In this document: piece after piece, positions 55,299 to 64,000 of the stretch
How the letters are laid out: every line of letters begins with the position of its first letter
Numbering within the stretch: the first letter of the stretch is position 1
Assembly: GCA_033032175.1 (NCBI GenBank)
Contig: CM065319.1
Coordinates: 12,807,018 to 12,871,017, forward strand
Direction of reading: 5' to 3'
DNA: 64,000 nt
Origin: Saturnia japonica
Taxonomy: Eukaryota > Arthropoda > Insecta > Lepidoptera > Saturniidae
Position numbers and translations under genes: made by a program
The notes under the pieces: generated by a model
The model's database searches: none
Seen by the model: the letters and a program-made list of their open reading frames with translations, nothing else
Told to the model about the DNA's origin: nothing

Positions 55299-55921
55299 TT
55301 AAAAAAACCTACAGTAGGTACTCAGGAATTGGAGGTTTCTATTAATGAAAGAATTTTTATAATAGGATCAGTGATTCTGGATATTATCTCCTAAGTAATT
55401 ACTTAAAAGATCCATGCTATATTTGTTGAGTTGACGAAATTGGAGAGAAGTCTTAATTATTATTTGGAGTACACCTATATTAGAAATTTTAGGATTAAAG
55501 TGAACTTCAAAAAACTAAATCAATCCGTATTATAACAGTAAGTAATTGTAAATGTCACACGAATAATGAGTGGACAATGAATTTAACATTTGATAATAAA
55601 TTAACTCCGAAATGTCAAGTAGTGAAGGATTTTACTTTCGAGTTTTGATATAAATTTTAATATATTTTGATAGACTCGTTATATTGATTCATGTACAAGG
55701 GGAGAGGGAAGTTGATTTAAATGTCAAATTTTACTAAATTTAACTGCGTACCTTTTTTACCGTAAACAAATTATTATAGTAAGAGGATTTGTTTAACTAA
55801 CCTACTATAATAATGAGGTCAAATATGTAGGAGATAATATCGAGAATCACTAATCCTATTATAAAAATTCTTTCATTAATAGAAACCTCCAATTCCTGAG
55901 TACCTACTGTAGGTTTTTTAA
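55299..55921. mobile_element. MITE with ~93-bp near-identical terminal inverted repeats and TTAA ends
   Basis: 55299-55391 and 55830-55921 are reverse complements except for one A indel and two substitutions. Both outer ends are TTAA, the target site of piggyBac-type elements; the sequence then runs AAAACCTACAGTAGGTACTC. The ~437-bp interior is AT-rich and has no open frame of 60 aa, so the element is non-autonomous. Next to the right arm is a smaller internal inverted pair, ATTATTATAGTAAG and CCTACTATAATAATG. The high arm identity suggests recent activity or strong conservation. piggyBac membership is an inference from TTAA only, since a family-typical CCC/CCT start after TTAA is displaced by an A run. 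The right end is 18 bp from a family F repeat. Confidence 0.8.
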
Positions 55922-55938
55922 TGTTAATACATTTTTAA

Positions 55939-56190
55939 AATTACATTTTATAAATTGACGTGTTATACTCTTACTGAAAGCAATTTGAAAACGTAACAAA
56001 TTTTGTTAACAGCATGTAGAAACAAAAGAGATAGGAAATCAAAGCGTAATACGAAAACTTTGTTGTCAAAAAAGGATAGTAGTTTCTTCTCGCTCACGCC
56101 GGTATCTTGTCGAAAGTGAACTGAATACAATTGCTCCCCATTCACGATGGCATGTAAAGAGCGTCATTGCCGTTTCTACTTATAAAATGT
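55939..56190 (+). repeat. Dispersed repeat 'family F', copy 2
   Basis: Aligns with 53033-53285. Differences include an extra CGCTCACGC-type segment at 56089-56100. The 60-aa minus-strand frame 55963-56145 is within it and not a gene. Confidence 0.75.
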
Positions 56191-56238
56191 TTGCAAAAGT
56201 TTTATGATATAAAACTTTTCCCTTTTGGACGTTATTTA

Positions 56239-56263
56239 TATACATGTATATATATATATATAT
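56239..56263. repeat. (TA)n microsatellite
   Basis: TATATACATGTATATATATA followed by TATA. Alternating TA tract, about 25 bp with one CATG interruption. Confidence 0.7.
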
Positions 56264-58169
56264 TAAATGCATATGCATGTTATTTCGACACATAGTTTAG
56301 GAGCTAATGGAAAATTAAAATAATTTGCACTTGCAGGAAGTGAGAACAATTATGATGGGCAACAAGGGTGCGTTGGAGTCGCGGCGCGGTCTTTGTAGGA
56401 TAAAATTAACACGAGTGAAACTGTGAGACACAGCTAGTATATACTGTAATGTAAGTAATATTTAATATATTAAATCAAATTCCGGATACTGGCGTTCACG
56501 GTCACCAATGGCAACTGCAAATAAAGATAACAAAGTAAGAACTCAATAATCTACAATTAAGTTGTCTATATTAGAAAGAACATAGCTTCAATACTAAAAG
56601 GAGTAAAAATATTATTGTAGAGCTAGAAAATATCAGAGAATGAGTAATTATATATGAAAGAACCCGGTATTAATGAAATGCCACACCGCGTCTCGCATGT
56701 GAGCGAATCATTAAGTTGTTTCAAGACCCATCTTCATCACAAATACATACAGACATGACATGTAATCATTGAATATTACTTTGCTTCTGTTCAGGGCAAC
56801 AGTTTAAACCGTAAAAAAGCCATCTCCTGGTCCAAGAACTTGTCAGGGATTTAATTGTCCTTCGCACGGAAGCGATGCTTTCTTATTAGAGGTAGTTTTA
56901 GCATTAATAAATGTGTTTCTAATTTTATAAGACGAGTAAGTAGAAATAAACATTTAATTAACTCGCAGTCCAAATAAAAAGCAAGGCAATACATGACATA
57001 AATTCAAATGAAATAATAAGTAAATGTGGTACACGAAAACTTGAAAGTTGCAAGGACTTTCGTGCTGGTATTCATACAGAGCCTAACACTAGGTATAGAG
57101 CCCAATCTAAATCTAAACAAAAACCTAAATGTGAAAGGGGTCAAAATTCAGTAAAAATGACCTTCGATCGTTGTCACAGATAAAAGAAATACATTGGCCG
57201 GTGTGTTACCCGAACTTGGTTGACACACGCACTGCCGTGTCTTAATCCGAGTGTATCCCATTTAAAAGCGCAAAAGTTGACAGATTTATGACTAATATAA
57301 ACTTAGGGGCATTTATATCTAATTAAAATATAAATTATAAGTAAAATATACAATAAAAATAAATACGCATTATCAATACACAGCATAAAAGAAGATCGCT
57401 ATCCGCATCTGTCTGTTTGTCCGCTTACATCTTCTAAACTACGCAACGAATATTTATATGATTTTAACTGTCATTTGGAGAATGATTTACGGATGGTTGG
57501 TACTCATAATATACAACAAATTCAGATAAAAAAAATTATATTAGAAAAAATCCGATACTTTGTAATCAAGTCGTCAATAAATCAATTTTCTGGAGCTTAC
57601 ATAGCTTACGGTGGGTAAACCTTAACAGGTACATCAAAATAATTTACTTAATAATTGTAATTCTACAAAAAGTCTAGAGAAAATTTGCGATGGCATATAG
57701 ATGTTGTAATATAGAACATGACAGGCTAACTCTTTCAGAGCGATGTCTTAGGTTGTTCACCGAAGCGGAGATGTGATAATTTCGACCAATATAACAGCAT
57801 ATCTGGATTTTAATGTATTTTTATTAGTCGAAATTTCCAAAGATCCGCACCACTGCACTTCAGTGGTCAGGCAGCCTAATTGTACACAATATAAAATGTA
57901 TATTGTCGTAGGTTTATTCTAGTTTATAAAACCTTTACTACGTAAAAAAAAGTGGATAATGCAGTGATAATAAACCTATTAACCGATTTGTTATTTTAGT
58001 AGTCACAGTAGTCAGGGTGGATCTGACTTAGATCACTCACGGGCTATGATCCTTAAACAAACTCATGGATTCGAGCAAAAACAGTTCTTATCATAAACCT
58101 GAAACATACTATGTGGCTATATAATATTTCGAAAATTGAATCATAATATTTAATTGCATAATAATAATA
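56264..58169. other. Non-coding AT-rich DNA
   Basis: AACACGAGTGAAACTGTGAG and ACAGCTAGTA near 56408-56440 resemble the GC-rich end of family D-like repeats (compare 63128-63162). A short hairpin CCACTGCACTTCAGTGG lies at 57861-57877. No gene. Confidence 0.4.
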
Positions 58170-58256
58170 ATTTTTTTTTTTTTTAAACTGACTATACTGT
58201 TAACCTTAAGAGTCCCTGAAGCCGCTGCGACTTTTACAGCTTCACCGAACTTAAGC
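58170..58256 (-). repeat. 'Family C' 3' end with T(A) run, minus strand
   Basis: The plus strand reads a run of about 17 T, AAACTGACTATACTGTTAAC, CTTAAGAGTCCCTGAAGCCG and CTTTTACAGCTTCACCG, the reverse complement of the family C 3' end with its A tail. Truncated after ~85 bp. Confidence 0.65.
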
Positions 58257-58404
58257 ATAAATTTTATACATTAATCTGTTTAAAGTTTACATTGCCTTTA
58301 ATCTCGACGTAGTTTATATAGGACTTAACGCGAAAATATATAGTATTTTAATCAATCGTAACTGTAAATATTAATATGCAGAGTAATTATAAGATGTTAT
58401 AAAA

Positions 58405-58565
58405 CGGCGGCCGCTCCAGTTTGTCCGTTGTCGCACGGCGCTAACGTGTGAGTGAGGTGCATCTGTGTGCGTCAGGGGACACTGACCCGGTAATCTTCCA
58501 GATCGCAGCCTCCGACCGGCCAGATGCCGAAAGATGTCAGCCAGGTCCAAACTTAGGTGGCTGAG
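58405..58565 (+). other. GC-rich island with exon-like right edge
   Basis: This ~160-bp block (AACGGCGGCCGCTCCAGTTT, GTCAGGGGACACTGACCCGG, GCAGCCTCCGACCGGCCAG) is sharply GC-rich in AT-rich flanks. It contains ATGCCGAAAG starting a 10-codon frame and ends GGTGGCTGAG followed by GTAAATACT, which fits a splice donor. A non-coding first exon of a host gene with its promoter is one reading; a single-copy repeat fragment is another. It also contains a 7-bp inverted pair, GGGGACACTGACCC being partly self-complementary. No repeat partner found here. Confidence 0.3.
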
Positions 58566-60045
58566 GTAAATACTGAACTATGAACTTTTCAAGAAATATA
58601 TCGTTTCTCTTATAATTGTGTAATTATTGTTTAAAACTACCTTATAATATATGTTATCTAAGTATATTCTGAGAAAAAAATTCTGTAATCCTGTAAAATA
58701 TATGTAAGAACTTTCACGTATGTATTGATAAAATAAATAAACAAATATTATTTTGTAAATTGGATTCTTGCTTATACTTAACAAATACTTGGAAGCATGA
58801 TTATGAGACCGATACTTAGTAATGGAATTTTAAAATATATCTTGTATATTATTATATGCTTAAGTTTCAATGTTAACTTTGTAGGAAAGGTATAAAATAA
58901 TAAAATATTTTTCCTACTTTCTACAACAGCGAGTCCTTCAGATGTAACCTTAAGAGACCATTGAGCAGGACGGCATGATAGTGATAACTGACAATGGATT
59001 ATAGATTTTAGAAAAAATACCAGAGACGCGAGATACCAGAGAGAGTCGCGTGTGGAAACTTGTTATGATATTTTTTTGTGCACAGTACATCCACGCGTCT
59101 GTGGCGTCACCGCCCCCAGGTCTCAACTTATTGCGCACGGGTAGTATAGTAATATTTAAAGAAATACGTTCACAGTCTAAAGTACAATTTATGATACTTT
59201 ATAGCAAATAAAAACGTGATTTGCCCTTATTTCGATACTAAAAAACGGCAATGCTTCGATTTTAAAACTACGATACGTAGAATGTAGATTTAGTAAGAGT
59301 TATATATTTAATATATAAATGCCCAAATGCAAATTTGCCCCTTTCACATTACTACCAAGTACCTACGCTTGTAATTAAAGTATTTGGAATGATCATTTTC
59401 TGTTGCTCAATTTAAAAGTCTACTAACAGTAGCTTCATTTAATCATTTTTAAGTAGCATTTTCAATAGCCGAGGTGTTTTAATCGATATTGAGCCATAAT
59501 TAATTAGAATCTAATAACCGACCTAAATCCGACTCTGCTATAACCTTTAGCTCGAGGCTATCGGTGCATTTAAAAATAAAAGTACAAGCCTTAATAACGT
59601 ATTTTACTGTGGGCGCGTTTGTTAGGTTGCTACCGCCGCGCAGGTGCCCCGTGTTGCAGGCACGCCCGCCCTGGCCCGCCGAGCTTTGCCCGTATCTCAA
59701 CTAACCTACCCGTAACTTTTAATAGGAATTTATCTTGAGCTTTCTATTAAGTTTAGATTCTTATCATTTATATAAAGGCTGACATTTTAAATTATATATA
59801 AAATTATGTGTTACATTAAAACTTCTATAGGGGCGACTTGAGAGTAACCATAGATATTTTCCGGATGGAAGTAACGTTCTGGAAAGTCTATAGTCAAATT
59901 TGTTATATTTATTTTTATATAATTCAATACTAATCATTTTTTTTATAGATAATTAATTGATTAACAATTTTAAACTTCATTGAAAATTATTTAAAAAATG
60001 TTAATGTAACTTTTAAGCGCGTTTGTAGTAAAACTTCTTTGACAA
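58566..60045. other. Non-coding DNA with GC-rich patches
   Basis: GC-rich patches at 59090-59140 and 59610-59690 (CTACCGCCGCGCAGGTGCCC, CACGCCCGCCCTGGCCCGCC). Minus-strand frames overlapping them (58950-59138, 59500-59700) have no motif. Rest AT-rich. Confidence 0.4.
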
Positions 60046-60057
60046 TGACCTTGACCT
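60046..60057 (-). promoter_or_regulatory. AGGTCA direct repeat (DR0), putative nuclear-receptor site
   Basis: TGACCTTGACCT at 60046-60057 is, on the minus strand, AGGTCAAGGTCA: two perfect AGGTCA half-sites without spacer, the second also forming TCAAGGTCA, an FTZ-F1-type extended site. No promoter or gene is visible nearby, so function is unproven and chance occurrence is possible. Confidence 0.25.
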
Positions 60058-60274
60058 TGTAGCAGATAGAATAATCAAAAAACGCAAATCCCATTTGAAA
60101 TTCTAAAGGGCTCAACTGATTAGTGGGTAGCTACTATCCTGAAATAAAAATTCGGTTTTTCTATTGCACTTAGACACTGTGTCTAATTCAGCTATCAATG
60201 TGATTGAAGATTTTAAGATAAAGTATTTTTTGTAAAACAAAACCATTAAATATAAAACCATTTTTATCAAAAAA

Positions 60275-60478
60275 GAAAACCAACTTCAAAGAATTTGAAG
60301 AGTTTCCTTGTGAATCTTAGATGTTAAAAGTCTAATACCAATGAAATCAAAAGTTGATCCACCCTAGAGGTATCCCCTATCCAACAAAAAAAGAATCATC
60401 CAAATCTGTTCATAAACAAAGAAGTTATTGCATCATCCATTAAAAAAAACATTGGAATTGAGTAACTGGAGTATTGAG
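60275..60478 (-). repeat. Dispersed repeat 'family J', copy 2 (minus strand)
   Basis: The reverse complement aligns with 26408-26620; shared blocks include CTCAATTCCAATG, TTTTAATGGATGA, ATAACTTCTTTG, CTAGGGTGGATC, TTCATTGGTATTAGAC and GGAAACTCTTCAAAT. Confidence 0.6.
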
Positions 60479-61094
60479 TAAATCATGCCCCTGGATAACG
60501 TCCAATAGGATTATAAACAACGCGACGGTTTGTAAAGACTTTCTCTTTATTTATTACAAGTTATTATCTCGGCAGTGTTCAAGCCCTGCATTAACTCTAG
60601 AACTAGTTTAGTTAGAAACCTAACTGTCAACGGAACAAGGGAGAGGTTGAAAGGAAATACCTAATTTTATTAGCACTAAACATAGTTTTTGCATAGTCAA
60701 TTGTAAATTGTAAAATAATAAGATATCTGTTTTAGAAATTACGATGTCTCTTTGATTTTATTCTGATGGTTTCATTTTATATCGATTGGATTGCATTTTG
60801 CATAGATCGTGCTGGCTGTATAGCATTTGTTGAGGTAAGTTTTTCAGAGAAAAAATCACTTTACACCACCTGATGGTATGTAAGGTACAGTGTACAAAAG
60901 CGGCGACCGTCGGTGACAGAAATTTCATCGGCAGTCGCATTTAAGCCATGAACGACGTCTTTTTTATTGTAGCACAATAAAATGACAGAAATGCATTTGA
61001 ATGTAAACATAGAACAATATACATCGTAATATACGCTGTCAAGTCGGCCTTCAAACCTCCCGGCACCTAGATATGCAAAGAGTCACTTTGACTG
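60479..61094. other. Non-coding, nothing recognised
   Basis: CACCACCTGATGGTATGTAAG at about 60865-60885 resembles the 3' end of family A-like repeats but the rest does not match. The 60-aa frame is spurious. Confidence 0.35.
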
Positions 61095-61275
61095 TTTTTT
61101 TTTTGTTACTGACCTTACTGTTAGCCTGAGGGGCCCTATCCAAAAATAGAGCCGCTGATGGATTTTACAGCTTTACCGGGCTTGGGGGCACTCAGCCGCG
61201 AAAGCGTGGGCAACAAGCGCGCAACGTTGCCAAAGTGGCCGAACCTCGGCTTGGGCTGATACCGCGATTGCAAGC
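61095..61275 (-). repeat. 'Family C' copy, minus strand
   Basis: Plus-strand order: T run, ACTGACCTTACTGTTAGCC, TGAGGGGCCCTATCCAAAAA, GAGCCGCTGATGG, ACAGCTTTACCGGGCTTG, GGCACTCAGCCGCGAAAGCG and AAGTGGCCGAACCTCGGC. This matches 51275-51430 closely. The 72-aa frame 61235-61453 overlaps its edge. Confidence 0.7.
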
Positions 61276-61589
61276 TTTATCAGCATGTACATGGTGGTCG
61301 CGACCCAATTGGGCACAAAAACTCAACCACCCCACTTCATTACTAGACATACACTGGCTCATTCCGGAACGTGACTTGCCTAAACTATCACTATGGCGCC
61401 CTTGTATAGGGTGGTCAAGATTTAGTTGGAGTTTGAGTACACAATATGTGTAAAAGAATTACAATTACATATTCGGGGAATAATTGAGAATATCAAAACA
61501 TTCAAAATCAGAGACGTCATGTGAATTAGTGTCTGACATAAACCGTTTACAGTTTTACCATTACTATTTGAAACGCTCGCCATACACGA
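61276..61589. other. Non-coding, nothing recognised
   Basis: No repeat partner or coding motif found. Confidence 0.35.
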
Positions 61590-61800
61590 TACAGTCTACC
61601 GGAGAGGTAAAGGCTGCGGACAGGTTCACCGTGCGGCGTCACTCGAAAAAATTGATTTTCGATTTTGCACCGGTTGCCTGCGCAGGTTCCAAAAAACTGC
61701 ACAGGTCTATTTCCATCTACTCTGGGCTACCTGCGCGGCACACCCTGCATGTGACTGTAGCGTGTGTGGCCGGCATAAGCTCTACGAAAACTGTTATTTG
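61590..61800 (+). other. GC-rich island with an open frame of unknown nature
   Basis: A GC-richer tract inside the 105-aa frame 61484-61801, whose C-terminal ~65 residues include FTVRRHSKKLIFDF, APVACAGSKKL and CVAGISSTKTVI. The composition is less AT-driven than other frames in the window, but I recognise no domain and no start context. It could be a transposable-element fragment or a chance frame over a GC-rich block. Confidence 0.25.
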
Positions 61801-62574
61801 AGAATCGTCCCTCGATCGTCTTTATCTACTACGACTAATAACCATTTTGATATTTGCATAACTATATACATAACTTAAATAATATATGTGCTCAACATAG
61901 TAAAGTCGACCCAACGCTGTTATTAGCATATTATCACCGATCCAATTAATTTTACAATATATTCGTATTAATTGCGCAGCATTTATGCGGCGCTAAGGCT
62001 TATTTGAATTTCATGCGGAGGTTTCTTGGACTTGTGCTAAGCTCCGTTTAAAGCGGAATGCATGTTGGTGAAGACATTTATGGTACTTTATTAAGGATAT
62101 TTAAAATAATAATTATTGTTTTCTTATTAAAATTTTAAATTTCGTTTTTACCCTCGACGCGGCCAGAGGAGTGGAGAGGAGTGGAGCTACGACATCGTAA
62201 CTCCTAACGGGTGAACCGTTTTTAATTTAGTTTTTTTTTGTTTTAAAGGTGACTTCATCGAGAGTGTTTTTAGCTATGATTTAAAAAAATCTATTCAGCT
62301 GTTTAAAGATTATCAGCTCTTTTGTAGTTGATAAATAAATATGAGCAACATCCACAGGTCTCATTGAGTCGAGATTTAGTATTCTGTTTCTTCAATGAAA
62401 TTAGTAAAACCTTTACCTAATGCTGTGGCGTCATCTGGAATATGTAGGGTACCTCTAACTCCTTACCAACTTACAGCAAAGTAAGTGGTCTCAATGAATC
62501 AGTTCATTTCTAGTAGGGGAATGGAAAAGGTGGGTGAAATTTTCATTTAAGAAGTGATTGTTTATCTCTAGTTT
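61801..62574. other. AT-rich DNA, nothing recognised
   Basis: A direct duplication GGAGTGGA occurs at 62168-62184 (GAGGAGTGGAGAGGAGTGGA). No gene. Confidence 0.4.
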
Positions 62575-62705
62575 TAGTCTCAAAAAATATGATCCTATAA
62601 AAATAAGAGATATAGGTTCGTCTACATAACAGGCTATATAACATCACGCTACGGCTAATAGGAGCGGAGCATCAATGAACAATGTTCCAAAAACGGGAGA
62701 AATTT
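62575..62705 (+). repeat. 'Family D' 3'-part fragment
   Basis: GGTTCGTCTACATAACAGGC, TATATAACATCACGCTACGG, CTAATAGGAGCGGAGCATCA and ATGAACAATGTTCCAAAAAC correspond to the AGAGCGG/TGAAC part of other copies, in a form I recall as common in lepidopteran repeats. The opening TTTGAACGCGC is missing. Confidence 0.5.
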
Positions 62706-63639
62706 ATTCCTATTGAGAGCTTCCACTGCGTGTGTCCACCATAGTATACATACTGCTATCTGTTAAGATTTACTCAATATAACCTTTTTTATGGTTATAA
62801 ATGGTTTAAAGGTTACAAATGGTAATAAAATTTGTTCTAAATTAATAAATTATTTGCGAAGGTGTTTTTACATACATGGTATTAATTCTTATCGAAATAA
62901 ATGCGTTATTAATAACAAGTATTTAATTTTTAAGAAAATTGCCTTTTACAGTAATCGATTTAAATGAAAATATTAGGAGATATCACAGTTTAAAAATAAC
63001 TCGGCAGCAAAATAATGATAAAGTATCGCGAGCGCATTTTTATTATGCAGAATAATGTGGCAGGCGGGCGGTACCTATAATACAGTACCTACCACCCACT
63101 CTCTCTAACCCTTTCTCTCTCTTTCCTAAATGACGCAGACGAAGTTGCGCGGGTCAGCTAGTAATATATAAACAATAAATTATGTAAAAACATACTATGC
63201 TGCAGTGCGTAACAAGAAACAGGCGTATGCATAAATCGACCGACGCAAGACGCTAATCAGCGATCTAACTACGCGAACTAACTTTGTCACGACGCGACTG
63301 CCGAGGACGTCCCGTGGCATGCTCCGGAAAGCATCTCACAACGTCACATCGTGTGCGGAAACACCTGCCGCTGTGACAATGTTTTCTTTGATAACATATA
63401 TTTTTTCAAGAGGAAATGCGGGCGGCGTTTATTTGACAAAACATAGGGTATTCATCTTTTTTATCCCTAGATAACTAACTAGAGAAAATATTTTAATAAC
63501 GTACAATCTATAACTATCACACAGAATTACCGGTTTTAATTATTTACATAAATTAATTATAAAAGAACTAGGAGCTTTTTAATATTATGATTTACATCTA
63601 GCAAACAAATTAAATATTTAAAAAAATACACAGACAAAA
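62706..63639. other. Non-coding DNA with repeat end near 63128-63162
   Basis: TGACGCAGACGAAGTTGCGC followed by GGGTCAGCTAGTA at 63131-63163 is the GC-rich end motif of family D-like elements, so 62575-63163 may be one long degenerate copy. A pyrimidine tract CTCTCTCTAACCC/TTTCTCTCTCTTTCC precedes it. A GC-richer patch lies at 63285-63375. Confidence 0.4.
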
Positions 63640-63715
63640 TCCAACTTTGTAGAAGGAAAAAACAGGTTAACACGAAATTATGATTTTGTCTATTTTGCAT
63701 AGGCATAATTCACGT
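63640..63715 (+). repeat. 'Family H' fragment
   Basis: TAGAAGGAAAAAACAGG, ATTATGATTTTGTCTATTTT and GCATAGGCATAATTCACG match the first part of 10310-10580. The rest is absent. Confidence 0.5.
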
Positions 63716-63766
63716 ATTTATAAAATTTCAAGATTTTTTCATTTATCGTTTATAGGTTTTGCATTA

Positions 63767-64000
63767 TGGCTCTCAATTTCACTTGATACTAAGTGACGAT
63801 GGGGCCCACGATGGCGACACGTCAAGACTAGTGAAATACTGGCTCTCAAATGCATCTGCCAGAACTCACCTATTGGTGTTTGGAGACAGATTTTCAACTT
63901 GAGGGTGGTAGCTAGCCAGGTGGGCATTTGAAAATACTTTACCACCATGATATGGTTTCATCACGATGTTTTCCTTTACCGAAAGCTTAGGCTCGTTGTA
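63767..64000 (-). mobile_element. 'Family A' SINE copy, running off the window
   Basis: The plus strand reads GGCTCTCAATTTCACTTGAT, AAGTGACGATGGGGCCCACG, ATACTGGCTCTCAAATGCAT, CACCTATTGGTGTTTGGAGA, TTTTCAACTTGAGGGTGGTA, GCTAGCCAGGTGGGCATTTG and ACCGAAAGCTTAGGCTCG. The tRNA-like head of the minus-strand SINE would lie just beyond 64000. The 69-aa minus-strand frame is inside it. Confidence 0.7.

Noticed and set aside
1..64000. CRISPR array, operon structure, ribosome-binding sites or phage genes
   Set aside because: No regularly spaced repeats and no closely packed frames; the DNA is eukaryotic in character.

Overview
The window looks like gene-poor, AT-rich nuclear DNA from an insect, most probably a moth or butterfly (Lepidoptera). 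I found no host protein-coding gene, rRNA gene, canonical tRNA gene, CRISPR array or operon. Nearly all open frames of 60 aa or more look like chance frames, apart from two decayed reverse-transcriptase remnants. The lepidopteran placement is an inference. It rests on the style of the dispersed repeats, on an RTE-like reverse-transcriptase tail ending in (ATG)n, and on several tRNA-headed SINEs; I recall related sequences from lepidopteran genomes but could not search.

What can be annotated is a layered set of transposable-element remnants. LINE pieces: an RTE-like 3' end (31849-32598); a 5'-truncated CR1/Jockey-like LINE with a YADD box (45101-46453); two copies of another LINE's C-terminus plus 3' UTR (1861-2210, 53690-54046); two scraps of a third LINE C-terminus (5682-5765, 54225-54312); and (TTTC)n-tailed 3' ends (25855-25952, 39914-40015, 47725-47790). 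SINEs: a tRNA-headed SINE at 39477-39720, another on the minus strand at 52655-52885 with 3'-end fragments at 3145-3225 and 22150-22215, a degenerate head at 26195-26305, and a five-copy ~265-bp family (here 'family A').

Other dispersed families were defined by comparing the window with itself. 'Family B' (~250 bp) has six loci, one split by the CR1/Jockey-like LINE. 'Family C' has five copies and one ends in a pure 28-A tract. 'Family D' has six or seven copies. Families F, H, I, J, K and P have two or three copies each. Foldback or MITE-like elements lie at 1294-1824 (38-bp perfect inverted repeat), 21164-21607, 43371-43547 (hairpin), 43872-44028 and 55299-55921 (~93-bp near-identical terminal inverted repeats bounded by TTAA).

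Layout: 1-10.6 kb is repeat-dense; 10.6-16.4 kb is almost featureless AT-rich DNA; 16.4-31.8 kb has scattered repeats plus one MITE; 31.8-41.3 kb carries the RTE remnant, a tandem repeat block and several SINE-like repeats; 43-51.6 kb holds two foldbacks, the nested LINE and family B copies; 51.6-56.2 kb is another dense repeat cluster ending in the best MITE; 56-64 kb is sparse. A few GC-rich islands in the AT-rich background (for example 4280-4390, 33480-33700, 49040-49245, 58405-58565, 61590-61800) are the only places where a host regulatory element or non-coding exon could plausibly sit. The genes do not form a pathway. I did not find a convincing new biological system; the best items to follow up are the foldback elements, the nested insertion and the exon-like GC island.
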